Assembly (NCBI RefSeq): GCF_004328705.1
Contig: NZ_CP035319.1
Span: 1,488,001-1,552,000 of the forward strand
Source of the DNA: Rhodococcus sp. ABRD24
GTDB lineage: Bacteria > Actinomycetota > Actinomycetes > Mycobacteriales > Mycobacteriaceae
Reading direction: 5' to 3'
Length of the DNA: 64,000 nucleotides
Shown piece after piece: positions 1 through 9,875 of the stretch. Made by a program: the position numbers and the translations under genes. The notes beneath the pieces were generated by a model. That model saw only the letters and a list, made by a program, of their open reading frames with translations, was not told the origin of the DNA and searched no databases. Positions within the stretch are counted from its first letter, which is position 1; each line of letters begins with the position of its first letter.

Positions 1-154
1 TGTTGAAGTACGCATATGCATTGGTGCCCACGGCTAGCAGGATCGAGAAGATCAGGATGTTCCGATTCTGGAACAACGAGCCGATGAAGATGATCAGCGC
101 CGACATTCCAACCAGCAGACCGAACGTCTTGGCACCGTTTGCGTAACCGTGCAC
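1..154 (-). CDS. htpX: HtpX membrane metalloprotease (N-terminal fragment)
   Basis: N-terminal 51 codons of the M48-family zinc metalloprotease HtpX, an integral membrane protease for damaged membrane proteins. It starts at a GTG behind an AAGAGG ribosome site and reads [17 protein letters not shown], followed by two hydrophobic segments (about residues 10-28 and 32-50); this N-terminus is typical of actinobacterial HtpX. The HExxH catalytic site lies outside the window. In M. tuberculosis htpX (Rv0563) is likewise next to the polyprenyl synthase grcC1 and menJ, which supports the assignment. The gene is cut by the window edge, not visibly broken. Confidence 0.85.
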   Translation of the reverse strand, partial: MHGYANGAKTFGLLVGMSALIIFIGSLFQNRNILIFSILLAVGTNAYAYFN

Positions 155-268
155 GACTCGCCTCTTCCCTGTTCACCGACGCCGGATCCCGGCCGGCATC
201 TTTCCTGACAACGAACCAGCCCGGCGAGACGGTTCCCGGACTGGTGGACACGCTATGCCGGACTGACG

Positions 269-1384
269 TCAGCCCACACGTTCGACGGTGTAGTCGACCA
301 GACGCGCCAGCGCCGCACTGGCCGGACCCTGCGGCAGTTCGGCCAGCTCGGCGCGCGCCCGATCGGCGTACTCACCGAGCTTGGCCTTCGCAGCGGCCAT
401 ACCCGGGGACCGCTCGAGCAGCGCGAGCGCCTCGGCTACGGCCGCGTCCTCGGTGACCGGGCCGTCGAGCAGCTCGCGCAGTCGGTCGCCGTCGGCGCCC
501 TCCTCACGCAGCGCGTACAGCACGGGCAGCGTGTGCACGCCCTCGCGCAGATCGGTTCCCGGCGTCTTACCGGACTGCTCGGACGCAGACGAGATGTCGA
601 TGATGTCGTCGGAGATCTGGAACGCGGTGCCGACGGCGTCACCGAGGCGTTCGAGCCTCGCGATCTGATCGGCACCGGCGCCGGAGAAGGTTCCGCCGAA
701 GCGCCCGCTGGCCGCGATGAGCGAGCCGGTTTTCTCCCACACCACCTTGAGGTAGTGCTCGATCGGATCCTGTGGTTCCCTGACGCCGATCGTCTCGCGC
801 ATCTGACCGGTGACCAGCTCGGCAAAGGTCTCGGCGATGATCCGTACGGCCTCCGGCCCGAGCGTGGACACCAGGCGCGAGGCATGCGCGAACAGGTAGT
901 CACCGGCGAGGATGGCAATGCTGTTTCCCCAGCGGGCATTTGCGCTGGGTGCCCCGCGGCGCATGGTGGCCTCGTCCATGACATCGTCGTGATACAGCGT
1001 CGCCAAGTGGACGAGCTCGACGACGGTGGCGGCGGTGACCACCGACGGATCCGACGCATTGGGCCCGAGCTGCGCGGTGAGCACCGTGAACAATGGCCGG
1101 AAGCGCTTGCCGCCGGCCTTCGCGAGGTGCAAGGCCGCCTCGGTGAGGAAGTCCTCCCCGTCGGACAGCTCGCTGACCATGAGGTCCTCGACGCGGGCGA
1201 GACCGTCACGGACCACGTCGGCCAGCTGCTGGTCGCCGAGATCCACGCCGGCCACGACGGTGCTGGACCCCGCTGCGGCCGCGGCCTGCTCCGACCCCTC
1301 AGTGCTCACGATGTCAGTACCCATTCCTGTAGTCGGTGACGCCTCGGTAACCACGCTAGTGAACCTAGCGGTTTCTCCGGCCAT
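269..1384 (-). CDS. grcC: polyprenyl diphosphate synthase (menaquinone side chain)
   Basis: Trans-prenyl diphosphate synthase of 371 residues that condenses isopentenyl diphosphate units into the long chain attached to menaquinone by MenA. Both aspartate-rich motifs are present: DDVMD at about residues 133-137 (first motif, followed by MRRG) and DDIID at about 259-263. The ATG at 1384 follows a weak G-rich site; an ATG at 1324 (351 residues) is a possible alternative and closer to the family length. It is divergent from menJ with a short shared promoter region, the same arrangement as Rv0562/Rv0561c. Chain length cannot be read from the sequence; octaprenyl to nonaprenyl is expected by context. 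Confidence 0.9.
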   Translation of the reverse strand: MAGETARFTSVVTEASPTTGMGTDIVSTEGSEQAAAAAGSSTVVAGVDLGDQQLADVVRDGLARVEDLMVSELSDGEDFLTEAALHLAKAGGKRFRPLFTVLTAQLGPNASDPSVVTAATVVELVHLATLYHDDVMDEATMRRGAPSANARWGNSIAILAGDYLFAHASRLVSTLGPEAVRIIAETFAELVTGQMRETIGVREPQDPIEHYLKVVWEKTGSLIAASGRFGGTFSGAGADQIARLERLGDAVGTAFQISDDIIDISSASEQSGKTPGTDLREGVHTLPVLYALREEGADGDRLRELLDGPVTEDAAVAEALALLERSPGMAAAKAKLGEYADRARAELAELPQGPASAALARLVDYTVERVG

Positions 1385-1428
1385 CACCCCACCTGCCCTC
1401 GCCGCGGTGCACGAACCTCGCCTGAGAA

Positions 1429-1441
1429 GATACTGGGGTGG
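1429..1441 (+). promoter_or_regulatory. likely leaderless promoter of menJ
   Basis: GATACT at 1429-1434 resembles a -10 box and ends 6 nt before the GTG at 1441, the spacing expected for a transcript that begins at the start codon. No ribosome binding site precedes the GTG. This favours GTG 1441 over GTG 1438. It is an inference from spacing only. Confidence 0.4.
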
Positions 1442-2712
1442 TGGCCGAACATTTCCCGACCGCTGGGTCCGATGCTGCACCGACCCTGCCCGCAAGCACA
1501 GATGTCCTGGTTGTCGGCGCGGGCCCGGCCGGTTCCGCGGCGGCCGACTGGGCCGCACGCAGCGGCCGTGACGTCCTCCTCGTCGATGCCGCCACATTCC
1601 CCCGAGACAAGACGTGCGGCGACGGCCTGACACCGCGCGCGGTGGCCGAGCTCGACCGGCTGGGCCTCGGCACGTGGGTCCGGGAACACACGGTCAACCG
1701 GGGGCTGCGCCTGACCGGCTGGGGTCGTGAACTCGAGCTGCCCTGGCCCGGCGGCACCCTCCCCCACATCGGGAGCGCCGTGCGCCGCACCGAGCTCGAC
1801 GACCGGCTTCGACAGGCAGCAGTGAAATCGGGTGCGCAGATGGTCCAGGGCGCCAAGGCAGTCGGGGTCGAACGCGAGGGCGACCGGGTGCGCGCGGTGA
1901 CAATGAAGACGGCCGACGGCACCCGGACTGTCGCGTGCTCGAGGCTGATCGTCGCCGATGGCGTCCGGTCGACGCTCGGCAAGCAGCTGGGTCGCGAGTG
2001 GCATCGCGACACCGCGTTCGGCGTGGCGGCGCGCGCGTACGCAACGTCCGGGCGCAGCGACGATCCATGGATCACCTCGCACCTCGAGCTGCGCGACGAG
2101 GCGGGCACCGTCCAACCCGGCTACGGCTGGGTGTTCCCCCTCGGGACCGGTGAGGTCAACATCGGCGTGGGCACGCTCGCGACTGCCAAACGTCCCGCAC
2201 CGGGGGCGTTGCGGCCGCTGCTCGAGCTGTACGTTGCGCAGCGGCGAGCCGAGTGGCAGCTGGACGGTGACGTGCGCTCGGTGGCGTCGGCGCTGCTGCC
2301 GATGGGCGGCGCGGTCTCGGGTGTCGCGGGCCGCAACTGGGCGCTGATCGGCGACGCTGCGGCCTGTGTGAATCCGCTCAACGGCGAGGGCATCGACTAT
2401 GGCCTCGAAGGTGGACGGCTGATCGCTGAGGTCCTCGACCGGGACGACCTGAGCGACGTGTGGCCGGCGATCCTGCGGGAGCGTTACGGCCACGCGTTCT
2501 CGATCGCGCGCCGCCTCGCCGGCCTGCTGACGCTGGCCCGGTTCCTGCCGGCGTCGGGGCCTGTCGCGCTGCGCTCGCGCGCCCTGATGACCGTCGCGGT
2601 ACGGGTGATGGGCAATCTCGTCACCGAAGAGGATCTGGATCTGACCGCCCGCGCGTGGCGGGCATCCGGGGCAGCGTCGCTGCGCCTCGACACCCGCCCG
2701 CCGTTCAGCTGA
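1441..2712 (+). CDS. menJ: menaquinone reductase, geranylgeranyl reductase family
   Basis: FAD-dependent oxidoreductase of 423 residues that saturates one isoprene unit of the menaquinone side chain, as shown for M. tuberculosis MenJ (Rv0561c). The N-terminus has the dinucleotide-binding motif VVGAGPAGSAAA followed by LLVDAATFPRDK.CGDGLTPRA, the signature of the geranylgeranyl reductase family, and a second FAD motif (LIGDAAACVNPLNGEGI) near residue 305. It is divergent from grcC and ends 15 bp from the convergent LuxR-type gene. Start chosen at the second of two adjacent GTG codons (see promoter entry). Confidence 0.9.
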   Translation: MAEHFPTAGSDAAPTLPASTDVLVVGAGPAGSAAADWAARSGRDVLLVDAATFPRDKTCGDGLTPRAVAELDRLGLGTWVREHTVNRGLRLTGWGRELELPWPGGTLPHIGSAVRRTELDDRLRQAAVKSGAQMVQGAKAVGVEREGDRVRAVTMKTADGTRTVACSRLIVADGVRSTLGKQLGREWHRDTAFGVAARAYATSGRSDDPWITSHLELRDEAGTVQPGYGWVFPLGTGEVNIGVGTLATAKRPAPGALRPLLELYVAQRRAEWQLDGDVRSVASALLPMGGAVSGVAGRNWALIGDAAACVNPLNGEGIDYGLEGGRLIAEVLDRDDLSDVWPAILRERYGHAFSIARRLAGLLTLARFLPASGPVALRSRALMTVAVRVMGNLVTEEDLDLTARAWRASGAASLRLDTRPPFS

Positions 2713-2727
2713 GTTTGCGCACACTCG

Positions 2728-5055
2728 TCACTCGGCTGCCTGGCCCGCAACCCAGGTGGCAATCTGCGCTCGGGAGGTGAACCCGAGTTTGGAGAGGATG
2801 TGCTCCACGTGGCCCTCCGCGGTGCGCTGGGCGATGACCAATTCGGAGGCGATCTCCTTGTTCGTCAGACCCCGGGCGACCAGCTCGGCGACCTGCCGTT
2901 CGCGCCGGGTAAGGGTGTGCGCATCCGCGGTCCGCGGCTCCGCCGGTGTCGCCGGGGGCGTCTTCTCCTCGAGTGCATAATCGACAGCATCTTCGAAGGA
3001 CATCGCGCCGCCACGCGCGAATGCGGCGTCGAATTCTCGTTCCCCCAGAACACGGCGGATCTGCCTCCGGCACTCCTCATGATGGACGACCGTCGTCGGA
3101 ATGGCCGCGGGCGGCGTACCCATCGCCCGGCTGAGCGATTCCGCAGCACCGGACAGGACCGCGGCACGTTCCGATCGGCCGTCAGCGCAGGTCCAGGCGA
3201 GAAGTTCGATACAACCTTCGGCCGCGAAGTGGTCGTCGACCATCCGGGAGAGCCGCAGCGAATCGACCGCCAGAGCCGAGGCCCGCTCGGCATCTCCCCG
3301 CGTCCACATCTGCAGACCGAGCAGCCACATGGCGCGCGCACGGTACTCGGATTCGCCGAGCGCAGCCGTGATCGACATGACTTCCTCGTGACATGCGACG
3401 GCCTGCTCGACGTCACCGCACATGCCGCGCACAATGCCCAATCCCTGTAACGCCAGAACAGTCAGGTGTGTGTCGCCCGCCGCGCGGAACGATGCGAGCG
3501 CATCCGTCAGCGAACCCACGGCACCGTCGAGATCGCCGCTGACCATCGCCATCCGTCCGGCCCCGTGCGTGACCAGAGCGAGCGAGTCCGCATCCCCGAG
3601 CTCGTCGGCCAGGCGCCTGGCATGCGCCACGAGTGCCGCCCCTTCCGCTAAGTCGCTCTGCATGCCCGCGAACTGCCCCGCCGCGCACAGTGCCCGGACC
3701 CGATCCGCTCCGGGACGGTCATCGCTGCCGGAGACGGCGCGTGCGATCCAGTGCCGTCCCTCACCCAGCATGCCGCGACACAACCAGTACTCATGCAATG
3801 CCGCCGCAATCCTCACCGCTGCACCCGCCTCGCCTGGCTCGTGCAGGCAGTACTCGAGTGCGCTCCGGATGTTCGATTGCTCGGCGAACAATGTCCGCAT
3901 CCAGTGCGCCTGCCGCGCACCGATCCACTCCCGGTCCGCTTGCAGCACCAGCCCTTCGAACCAGTCCCGGTGCCTTCGCCGGGCATTCGACAACTCACCC
4001 GTGGCCGCGAGTTGCTCCTGGCCATACTGGCGGAGCGTTTCGAGCATGCGATACCGGACCCCGTGATTGGCCTTCTCGCTGAGCAGGATCGACTTGTCGA
4101 CCAGCGACGCAACCACGTCGAGTAGATCCTCCGGCGGCAACTCCCGCCCGCAAACGAACTCGGCCGCCTCGAGATCGAATCCTCCGGAGAACACCGACAG
4201 CCTCGCCCATGCCACCCTTTCGTCAGGCGTGCACAGCTCGTGGCTCCAGTCGACACACAGCCTGAGCGTCTGCTGCCGGGTCGGTGCGACTCTGCTCCCG
4301 TCGGTGAGAAGCCGATAGCGGTCGGAGAGACGGTTCCGTATCTGGTCCGCGGACATCGCCCGCATGCGGGCGGCGGCGAGCTCGATCGGCAGCGGCAATC
4401 CGTCCAGCCGATGACAAATCCAGGCGACCGCGGGGCGATTGTGTTCGGTGATGTCGAAACCTGGAAGCACCGACGCGGCCCGCTCGGCGAACAGCGTCAC
4501 CGCCTCGCTCTCGGGGATGCCGGGCTTCGACCGTGGCCGGCCCGGATCGGGGGCAACCATGGGCGGCACCCGCAGCACCACCTCGCCGCCGATTCCGAGC
4601 GCCTCACGACTGGTGGCGAGAATGCGCAGATCCGGACATCTGCGAAGCAATGACTCCGTGAGTACCGCGACCGCATCGACCAGGTGCTCGCAGTTGTCGA
4701 GAACGATCAGTGCGCGTCGCTCGACCAGATACTCGACCAGCAGTTCGCGAGCCGGCCGCGACGACTGATCCCGCAACCCGAAGACGCCGGCGACAGTCTC
4801 TGCGAGCAGCGCGGGGTCGTGCAGTTCATCGAGTTCCACGAACCAGACCCCGTCAGGGAACGCCCGCTCCGACGCCTTCGCAACCCTCAGTGCGAGACGT
4901 GTCTTACCGACCCCACCGATTCCGGTCAACGTCAGCAGGTGTGCGGTCGTCAGCAACCTGCGAGCCTCGGCGACCTCCGCGCGTCGGCCGACGAAACTCG
5001 TCAACTCCACCGGAAGATTCCCGACTCTGCGGCGGCTCATGGATGTGGTCGGCAT
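2728..5055 (-). CDS. LuxR-family regulator with N-terminal STAND/NB-ARC-like ATPase
   Basis: Large transcriptional regulator of about 775 residues. An N-terminal ATPase module carries a Walker A motif GIGGVGKT near residues 45-52 and a Walker B-like LIVLDNCEHL near 120; the middle is a long helical, TPR-like region; the last 65 residues form a LuxR/GerE helix-turn-helix (LTRRERQVAELVARGLTNKEIA). Such proteins act as ATP-dependent switches, but the signal and target are unknown. It lies downstream of menG on the same strand with a 97-bp gap, so it may be co-transcribed or have its own promoter. ATG 5055 is used; an in-frame TTG at 5061 and ATG at 5040 are alternatives. There is no equivalent in the syntenic M. 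tuberculosis men region. Confidence 0.85.
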   Translation of the reverse strand: MPTTSMSRRRVGNLPVELTSFVGRRAEVAEARRLLTTAHLLTLTGIGGVGKTRLALRVAKASERAFPDGVWFVELDELHDPALLAETVAGVFGLRDQSSRPARELLVEYLVERRALIVLDNCEHLVDAVAVLTESLLRRCPDLRILATSREALGIGGEVVLRVPPMVAPDPGRPRSKPGIPESEAVTLFAERAASVLPGFDITEHNRPAVAWICHRLDGLPLPIELAAARMRAMSADQIRNRLSDRYRLLTDGSRVAPTRQQTLRLCVDWSHELCTPDERVAWARLSVFSGGFDLEAAEFVCGRELPPEDLLDVVASLVDKSILLSEKANHGVRYRMLETLRQYGQEQLAATGELSNARRRHRDWFEGLVLQADREWIGARQAHWMRTLFAEQSNIRSALEYCLHEPGEAGAAVRIAAALHEYWLCRGMLGEGRHWIARAVSGSDDRPGADRVRALCAAGQFAGMQSDLAEGAALVAHARRLADELGDADSLALVTHGAGRMAMVSGDLDGAVGSLTDALASFRAAGDTHLTVLALQGLGIVRGMCGDVEQAVACHEEVMSITAALGESEYRARAMWLLGLQMWTRGDAERASALAVDSLRLSRMVDDHFAAEGCIELLAWTCADGRSERAAVLSGAAESLSRAMGTPPAAIPTTVVHHEECRRQIRRVLGEREFDAAFARGGAMSFEDAVDYALEEKTPPATPAEPRTADAHTLTRRERQVAELVARGLTNKEIASELVIAQRTAEGHVEHILSKLGFTSRAQIATWVAGQAAE

Positions 5056-5152
5056 AGGCAACGCACTCGCCTCTCGCGGAGTCCCCTGCCGTCACGCTAC
5101 GCCGACGACGAACGAGATACACGATTCGCTGACCGGTATCTGCACTGGTGTA

Positions 5153-5851
5153 TCAGCGGGTCGCGCGGTGCAGCGCCACGACGCCGCCGGTGAGGTTGCG
5201 CCACTGTACGTTCCGCCAGCCGGCGGCCTCGATACGCAGCGCAAGTTCCTCCTGTGTCGGCCATGCACGGATGGACTCGGCGAGGTAGACGTAGGCGTCG
5301 GGATTGCTGCTGACGGCCCGCGCGACCCGCGGCAGCGCCTTCATCAGGTACTCCATGTAGACGGTGCGGAACGGACCGAAGACCGGGGTGGAGAACTCGC
5401 TCACCACGAGCCGTCCGCCCGGTTTGGTGACGCGGGCGATCTCGCGCAGTCCGGCGTCGAAGTCGGAGACGTTGCGCAGGCCGAACGAGATGGTCGCGGC
5501 GTCGAACACATTGTCGGCGTACGGCAGATTCATCGCGTCGCCCGCGACCATCGGGACCTTGCGGCCGACACCGGCCTGCAACATGCCCTTGGAGAAGTCG
5601 GTGGCCACCACCCAGGCGCCGGAGCGGCCGAGCTCGACGGTGGAGACGCCGGTTCCGGCCGCGAGGTCCAGCACCCGCTCCCCCGGCTTCAGGTCCAGGG
5701 CCGCCCGCGTGGCCTTGCGCCAGCTGCGGTCCTGACCGAACGAGACCACCGTGTTCGTCAGGTCGTATCGCTTGGCGACACCGTCGAACATGGACGCGAC
5801 CTCGTGCGGATCCTTCGCGAGCGAGGCCCGCGACCCGTGTGTAGTTGCCAC
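5153..5851 (-). CDS. menG: demethylmenaquinone methyltransferase
   Basis: SAM-dependent C-methyltransferase (UbiE/MenG family, 232 residues) that makes menaquinone from demethylmenaquinone. It has the SAM-binding motif [14 protein letters not shown], the family signature [15 protein letters not shown] near the N-terminus, and the conserved C-terminal [15 protein letters not shown] 5851 matches the family start best. A GTG at 5878 overlaps the TGA of the upstream PAP2 gene in a GTGA and would add nine residues, so translation may be coupled. M. tuberculosis has the same enzyme at the same relative position (Rv0558). Confidence 0.92.
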   Translation of the reverse strand: MATTHGSRASLAKDPHEVASMFDGVAKRYDLTNTVVSFGQDRSWRKATRAALDLKPGERVLDLAAGTGVSTVELGRSGAWVVATDFSKGMLQAGVGRKVPMVAGDAMNLPYADNVFDAATISFGLRNVSDFDAGLREIARVTKPGGRLVVSEFSTPVFGPFRTVYMEYLMKALPRVARAVSSNPDAYVYLAESIRAWPTQEELALRIEAAGWRNVQWRNLTGGVVALHRATR

Positions 5852-5874
5852 GGTCGGCAACGCTACCAACCGGG

Positions 5875-6549
5875 TCACACGTCGACGTCCGCCGCCGGAC
5901 TCTCCCGGCTCCCATCCGGCGCGGGCGAGCCTGCGAGTGAGCGCGCCTTGCCACGCGCCCACGGAACGAGCATCACGACAACCGCAATCGTCACCGAGGA
6001 ACCCAAGACGGCACCCGCGAGGACGTCGTGCGGGTAATGCACACCCTGCAGGACACGTGCCAGGCCGACGAGCGCCGCCAGTGCAATCACGAGACCGCGC
6101 TGGCGCGTCGACAGCAGCCGCTCGGACGCGAGCACGATCGCCGTCGCGAGGCCGACAGCGATGACGGTATGACTGCTCGGGAACGACCAGTCCCCCGCAG
6201 CGGGGCAGTCCGCGAGGGACAGCTCGACACGGCATGGCCGATCCTCGCCGACCAGCAACTTGACCGCCATGCTGAGTCCGTACGCGATGCCGACGCCGGC
6301 ACCGCCCATCAGCAACTCCCCCAGGTACGGCGATCGGGTGCGCCACATCTGGGCGGCGAGCACCCCGAACACCGCGACGAGCGCGAGCAGCGCGACGTCG
6401 GCGATCAAGCCGATACCCGGCAGGCCCGAGGTGTGCGGGACGATCGCGCGATAGATCGCGGCGCTGACGCCACGCAGCAGATACAGCACCACGACTACTA
6501 CCGCGGCACCGATCAGCATCATCCCGGCGCGCTCCGAACTCCTTCGCAT
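5875..6549 (-). CDS. PAP2-family membrane phosphatase
   Basis: Integral membrane acid phosphatase of 224 residues. The three PAP2 signature motifs are visible: KLLVGEDRP (KxxxxxxRP), SFPSSHT (PSGH-type) and [16 protein letters not shown] (SRxxxxxHxxxD-type). About six hydrophobic segments surround them. Members dephosphorylate lipid phosphates such as undecaprenyl or prenyl diphosphates; a role with prenyl phosphates would fit the menaquinone context but is not proven. It sits directly upstream of menG on the same strand, overlapping or nearly so, suggesting one transcript. Confidence 0.85.
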   Translation of the reverse strand: MRRSSERAGMMLIGAAVVVVVLYLLRGVSAAIYRAIVPHTSGLPGIGLIADVALLALVAVFGVLAAQMWRTRSPYLGELLMGGAGVGIAYGLSMAVKLLVGEDRPCRVELSLADCPAAGDWSFPSSHTVIAVGLATAIVLASERLLSTRQRGLVIALAALVGLARVLQGVHYPHDVLAGAVLGSSVTIAVVVMLVPWARGKARSLAGSPAPDGSRESPAADVDV

Positions 6550-6585
6550 CCGACCGAGTCTAGAAACCCTTCCTGAGCGAACTTC

Positions 6586-7008
6586 TCAGGAACTCCTGGT
6601 AGGCGACTTCCGGCGCAGAATCAGCAATGTGGGCAGTGTGATCAGCCACGTCACCACGATCACCGAGCCTGCCGGCACGATCGCGACGCGCGCGTCGCGC
6701 CCGGCGACCCGGACGAGATCGGGTTCGCTGCGCGCGTACTCGACGTCGATGCGCTGCCCCGCGGTGAGCTTGGTCGGGTAGAGCACGCCGAGTACCGGAT
6801 TGTGGGTGATGCCGTCCGGAGTCACGAAACTCACGGCCGACCGCAGCGATCCCGCAGAGAGCACCTCGGCGGTCGCGGTGCCCATGTCGGACTCGATGGT
6901 GTGGTCGTTGCGCCACGCCGCGAGGATCAGCAGCACCGCGAGCACCGAGATACTGGTGGCGACGACGACGATCGTCACCGCCGCGCGATGCGCGGCTCGG
7001 GGGCTCAT
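6586..7008 (-). CDS. two-TM membrane protein, DUF3592-like
   Basis: Protein of 140 residues with a transmembrane helix at about residues 8-32, an exported domain of about 75 residues, and a second helix at about 108-130. The central domain (GTATAEVLSAG, KLTAGQRIDVEYARSEPDLVRV) resembles DUF3592 proteins; function unknown. ATG 7008 lies 8 nt after the menD stop, so it is very likely co-transcribed with menD. M. tuberculosis has a comparable membrane protein (Rv0556) beside menD. Confidence 0.75.
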   Translation of the reverse strand: MSPRAAHRAAVTIVVVATSISVLAVLLILAAWRNDHTIESDMGTATAEVLSAGSLRSAVSFVTPDGITHNPVLGVLYPTKLTAGQRIDVEYARSEPDLVRVAGRDARVAIVPAGSVIVVTWLITLPTLLILRRKSPTRSS

Positions 7009-7015
7009 GACCGCC

Positions 7016-8662
7016 TCACAGCTGCGCCCGCACCGACGCGTGCAGATCACGCAGCCCGGACCGTTCGGTCGCCACCTCGAGCACCCGGACGCCCTCTCCC
7101 GGCGTCATGAGCGCAGCGGTCAGTTCCGCCAGACCCACCCGGCGATGCGGGACGCGGTAGGCGGCACACAGCGCAGCCAGATCCATGCCGTGCGGGGTGC
7201 CGAAGACCCGCTCGAACACGCCGGCGTACTGCGGATCGCCCTGCTCGAGCAGCTCGAAGATGCCGCCGCCGTCGTCGTTCGCGACCACGATCGTCAGGTC
7301 GGCTGGACGTGGCTCGCCGGTGCCGATCAGCAGGCCGGACGCGTCGTGCAGAAACGTGAGATCCCCGAGCAGCGCGACCGTCCGGCCCTCGCTCTCGTAA
7401 GCGAGTGCCGCGCCGACGGCGGTCGAGACGGTGCCGTCGATGCCTGCGACACCGCGGTTGGAGAGCACCTTCACACCCGGCCGCGGGTAGCTGACGAGCG
7501 CGGCATCCCGGACCGGGTTCGACGCCCCGAGTAGCAACTGGTCGCCGTCGGTGAGGGCATCCATGATCGCCGCCGCGACGTGCAGCCCGGTGGTCTTCGG
7601 ATGCGCGGACAGCTGCGAACGCACCGCCTTGTCGGCGTGCTCGGTCAGGTGCCGGCACCGCGCGAGCCACACCGGATCAGGCTCCCCCGCGACCACCGCG
7701 CGGGTACCGGTGGCGAGCACGTTGCCGGAGACGTCGGGCCAGCGCGGACCGGTGGTGAGCGCATACACCGCGACGGCCGGATCGGCGAGCAGCTTCGAGA
7801 CCGGACGGTGCAGCGTCGGCCGCCCGGTGATGATCGCCTGTCGCGGCTTGAGCTGCGGCAGCACCAGCGGATGCAGCGGCGGCCCGTGCAGCGGTGCGGT
7901 CGGTTCGGCGACGGTCGGCAGATGTGCCAGTTCGGGCCGGAGGGCGGAGCCGTGGCCGGAGATCACGACCGTGTCGGCGGTGACGTCGAGGTCCATCGGG
8001 ACGTCCAGCGTCGCGTTCACGGTAGTGGTCCAGGCCGCACCACCGGGCCGGCCCTGGGGAACGAGGCCCTGCGGGCGTAGGTCCGGCACCAGCGGCTCGC
8101 GCAACGGGATGTCGAAGTGAACGGGACCGGCGTTGCCGGAGCGCGTGCCGCGGGCGGCCGCGAGGACGCGGCACACGGCGCTGCGCCACTGGCTGTTCTG
8201 CTCGTCGAAGCGGAGACCGCGCTGCGACTCGTCACCGGCCTCCTCGGCGAGGCCGAGGCTGATCGTCGCGCGGACCTGGCTGCCGAACAGTCCCAACTGT
8301 TCGACGGTCTGGTTGGCACCGGTACCGAGCATCTCGTAGGGCCGGTTGGCGCTGAGCACGATCAGCGGGATGCGCGCGTAGTTGGCCTCGAGCACCGCCG
8401 GTCCGAGGTTGGCAACCGCGGTCCCCGACGTCATGACGATCGGGACGGGTCGGCCACTGGAGACCGCGAGGCCGATCGCCAGGAAACCGGCGGTGCGCTC
8501 ATCGATCCGCATGTGCAGGCGGAGCCGTCCGGCGGCATCGGCAGCCTGTAGCGCGAAGGCGAGCGGGGCGTTGCGCGAACCCGGACAGAGCACAACCTCG
8601 TGCACCCCGCCCCGGACCAGTTCGTCGACGACGGCGGTGGCTTGTGCAGTGGACGGATTCAC
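7016..8662 (-). CDS. menD: MenD, SEPHCHC synthase
   Basis: Thiamine-diphosphate enzyme (548 residues), 2-succinyl-5-enolpyruvyl-6-hydroxy-3-cyclohexene-1-carboxylate synthase, the first committed men-pathway step after isochorismate. Visible signatures: [16 protein letters not shown] and [15 protein letters not shown] near the N-terminus, [15 protein letters not shown], and the C-terminal ThDP region [28 protein letters not shown] 8662 (VNPSTAQA) matches the M. tuberculosis start MNPSTTQA; upstream in-frame codons are not needed. Around residue 150 it carries roughly a dozen extra residues ([10 protein letters not shown]) relative to the M. tuberculosis protein as I recall it. Heads a short operon with the DUF3592-like gene. 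Confidence 0.95.
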   Translation of the reverse strand: MNPSTAQATAVVDELVRGGVHEVVLCPGSRNAPLAFALQAADAAGRLRLHMRIDERTAGFLAIGLAVSSGRPVPIVMTSGTAVANLGPAVLEANYARIPLIVLSANRPYEMLGTGANQTVEQLGLFGSQVRATISLGLAEEAGDESQRGLRFDEQNSQWRSAVCRVLAAARGTRSGNAGPVHFDIPLREPLVPDLRPQGLVPQGRPGGAAWTTTVNATLDVPMDLDVTADTVVISGHGSALRPELAHLPTVAEPTAPLHGPPLHPLVLPQLKPRQAIITGRPTLHRPVSKLLADPAVAVYALTTGPRWPDVSGNVLATGTRAVVAGEPDPVWLARCRHLTEHADKAVRSQLSAHPKTTGLHVAAAIMDALTDGDQLLLGASNPVRDAALVSYPRPGVKVLSNRGVAGIDGTVSTAVGAALAYESEGRTVALLGDLTFLHDASGLLIGTGEPRPADLTIVVANDDGGGIFELLEQGDPQYAGVFERVFGTPHGMDLAALCAAYRVPHRRVGLAELTAALMTPGEGVRVLEVATERSGLRDLHASVRAQL

Positions 8663-8728
8663 GCCTTCCAGATTGGCAGACGCGGCGGTCGAGGTCCCAG
8701 GCGGCATCTGTACTCGGTCACTGCAACG

Positions 8729-9331
8729 ATGGTCGGCATGGTGCGCACAGTCTTCGACCCCGCCGAGATGGTTCCGGGCCGTTTCTATCCGTTACTGACC
8801 GCGTCGGTGGTGCCCCGACCCATCGCCTGGGTCTCGAGTCTGTCCGCGGACGGCGTGCCGAATCTTGCGCCGTACAGCTTCTTCACCGTGTCGAGCGTGA
8901 GCCCTCCGGTGGTGCAGTTCACGTCGGTCACCCGCAAGGACAGTCTCCGCAACATCGAGGCGACGGGCGAGTTCGTCGTCAACCTCGCGACGGAAAGGAT
9001 GGTCGACCAGGTCAACGCGAGTTCGGCGCCGTACGAACCGGGCGCGGACGAGTTCACGGCCCTCGGTATCGCGAGCGAGCCCAGCGAGCGGGTGCGGGTG
9101 CCCCGGGTAACGGACTCACCGATCGCGATCGAGTGCTCGCTGCGCCAGGTGATCGAGGTGGGCACCTCATTCGTCGTGATGGGTGACGTGCTGGCGGTGG
9201 CGGTGCGACCCGACGCTCTTGCCGACGACGGCCTGCCGGAGTTCACCGCGATCGCACCGCTGAGCAGACTCGGCCGCGACGAATGGGGTCTGACACCGCC
9301 AGTGCGCCGCATCAGCCGGCCGACTGGCTGA
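8729..9331 (+). CDS. flavin reductase-like (DIM6/NTAB) domain protein
   Basis: Protein of about 200 residues with the FMN-binding split-barrel of the flavin reductase-like family: [50 protein letters not shown], and [16 protein letters not shown]. These proteins reduce or bind FMN, often serving an oxygenase; the partner is not evident. ATG 8729 is used, with ATG 8738 as an alternative; neither has a clear ribosome site. It is divergent from menD and its TGA lies inside the stem of the bidirectional terminator at 9328-9385. Confidence 0.8.
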   Translation: MVGMVRTVFDPAEMVPGRFYPLLTASVVPRPIAWVSSLSADGVPNLAPYSFFTVSSVSPPVVQFTSVTRKDSLRNIEATGEFVVNLATERMVDQVNASSAPYEPGADEFTALGIASEPSERVRVPRVTDSPIAIECSLRQVIEVGTSFVVMGDVLAVAVRPDALADDGLPEFTAIAPLSRLGRDEWGLTPPVRRISRPTG

Positions 9332-9385
9332 CGCCTGTGCGCGGTTGTCGAGTCCCTAGGCTCGACAACCACGCACAGGCGTCAG
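9328..9385. terminator. bidirectional terminator hairpin holding both stop codons
   Basis: Inverted repeat with 25-nt arms at 9328-9352 and 9361-9385 around the 8-nt centre TCCCTAGG; 24 of 25 positions pair, and the one mismatch becomes a G-U wobble on the minus transcript. Arms begin CTGACGCCTGTGCG. The two facing genes both end inside it: TGA at 9329-9331 on plus and TGA at 9384-9382 on minus sit at mirror positions of the stem. There is no U tract on either side. Confidence 0.85.
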
Positions 9386-9828
9386 CCTGCGTGCTTCTGT
9401 ACCAGGTCGCCCAGTCGAGGGAGCGCCTCGACCACGTGCTTCTTCGCGGACGGACGCAGGGTCGAGTAGACCTTCTTGATCGCGCCCTTGTCGGTGCCCT
9501 CGATGCGCTCGTCGGTGACGCCCAGCAGGGCGTCCGCGGCGGCATCGCTGCGCGCGGTCAGGAAGCCCGAGAAGCTGCCCTCTCCGCTGGTCACGAACTC
9601 CTGCCAGAACGGCTCGAGCCGCGCAACGAACGACGGAAGCAGACCCTCGACGGCGTCGGGAACGATCGACGGACCAACCTTCTTGACCGCCGAGTACCCG
9701 CCCTTGAGCGCCAGACCGGACGCACCCTTCTTGTCCGACACCTCGGCGTCGACGAGCGCCTGGACGTCCGCGAGGACCGCGGGCTTCCGTGCATCGTCCA
9801 ACAGGGTTTCGTTCAGCGCTGCAACCAC
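9382..9828 (-). CDS. conserved hypothetical protein (possibly DUF6918)
   Basis: Protein of 148 residues, conserved in related actinobacteria to my knowledge but of unknown role. It reads VVAALNETLLDDARKPAVL at the start, then VSDKKGASGLALKGGYSAVKKV and a C-terminal all-helical part ending LPRLGDLVQKHAG; no signal peptide, membrane helix or catalytic motif is visible. The GTG at 9828 follows a GGAG eight to nine nucleotides upstream, which decides the start over longer readings. It lies 47 bp behind menC on the same strand and may be the last gene of the thioesterase-menC operon. The DUF name is from memory and uncertain. Confidence 0.7.
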   Translation of the reverse strand: MVAALNETLLDDARKPAVLADVQALVDAEVSDKKGASGLALKGGYSAVKKVGPSIVPDAVEGLLPSFVARLEPFWQEFVTSGEGSFSGFLTARSDAAADALLGVTDERIEGTDKGAIKKVYSTLRPSAKKHVVEALPRLGDLVQKHAG

Positions 9829-9875
9829 TTTGAATGCCTCCGTATCGATCGGTCCATTTCTGGCCGGGCACGACA

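Noticed and set aside
1385..1633. N-terminal extension of the polyprenyl synthase to 1633
   Set aside because: Overlaps menJ and reads as arginine-rich nonsense; the family starts near ATG 1384 or 1324.
5116..5154. Inverted repeat GATACAC...GTGTATC at the end of menG
   Set aside because: Short arms with a 25-nt spacer and no U tract; could be chance, so not listed as terminator or operator.
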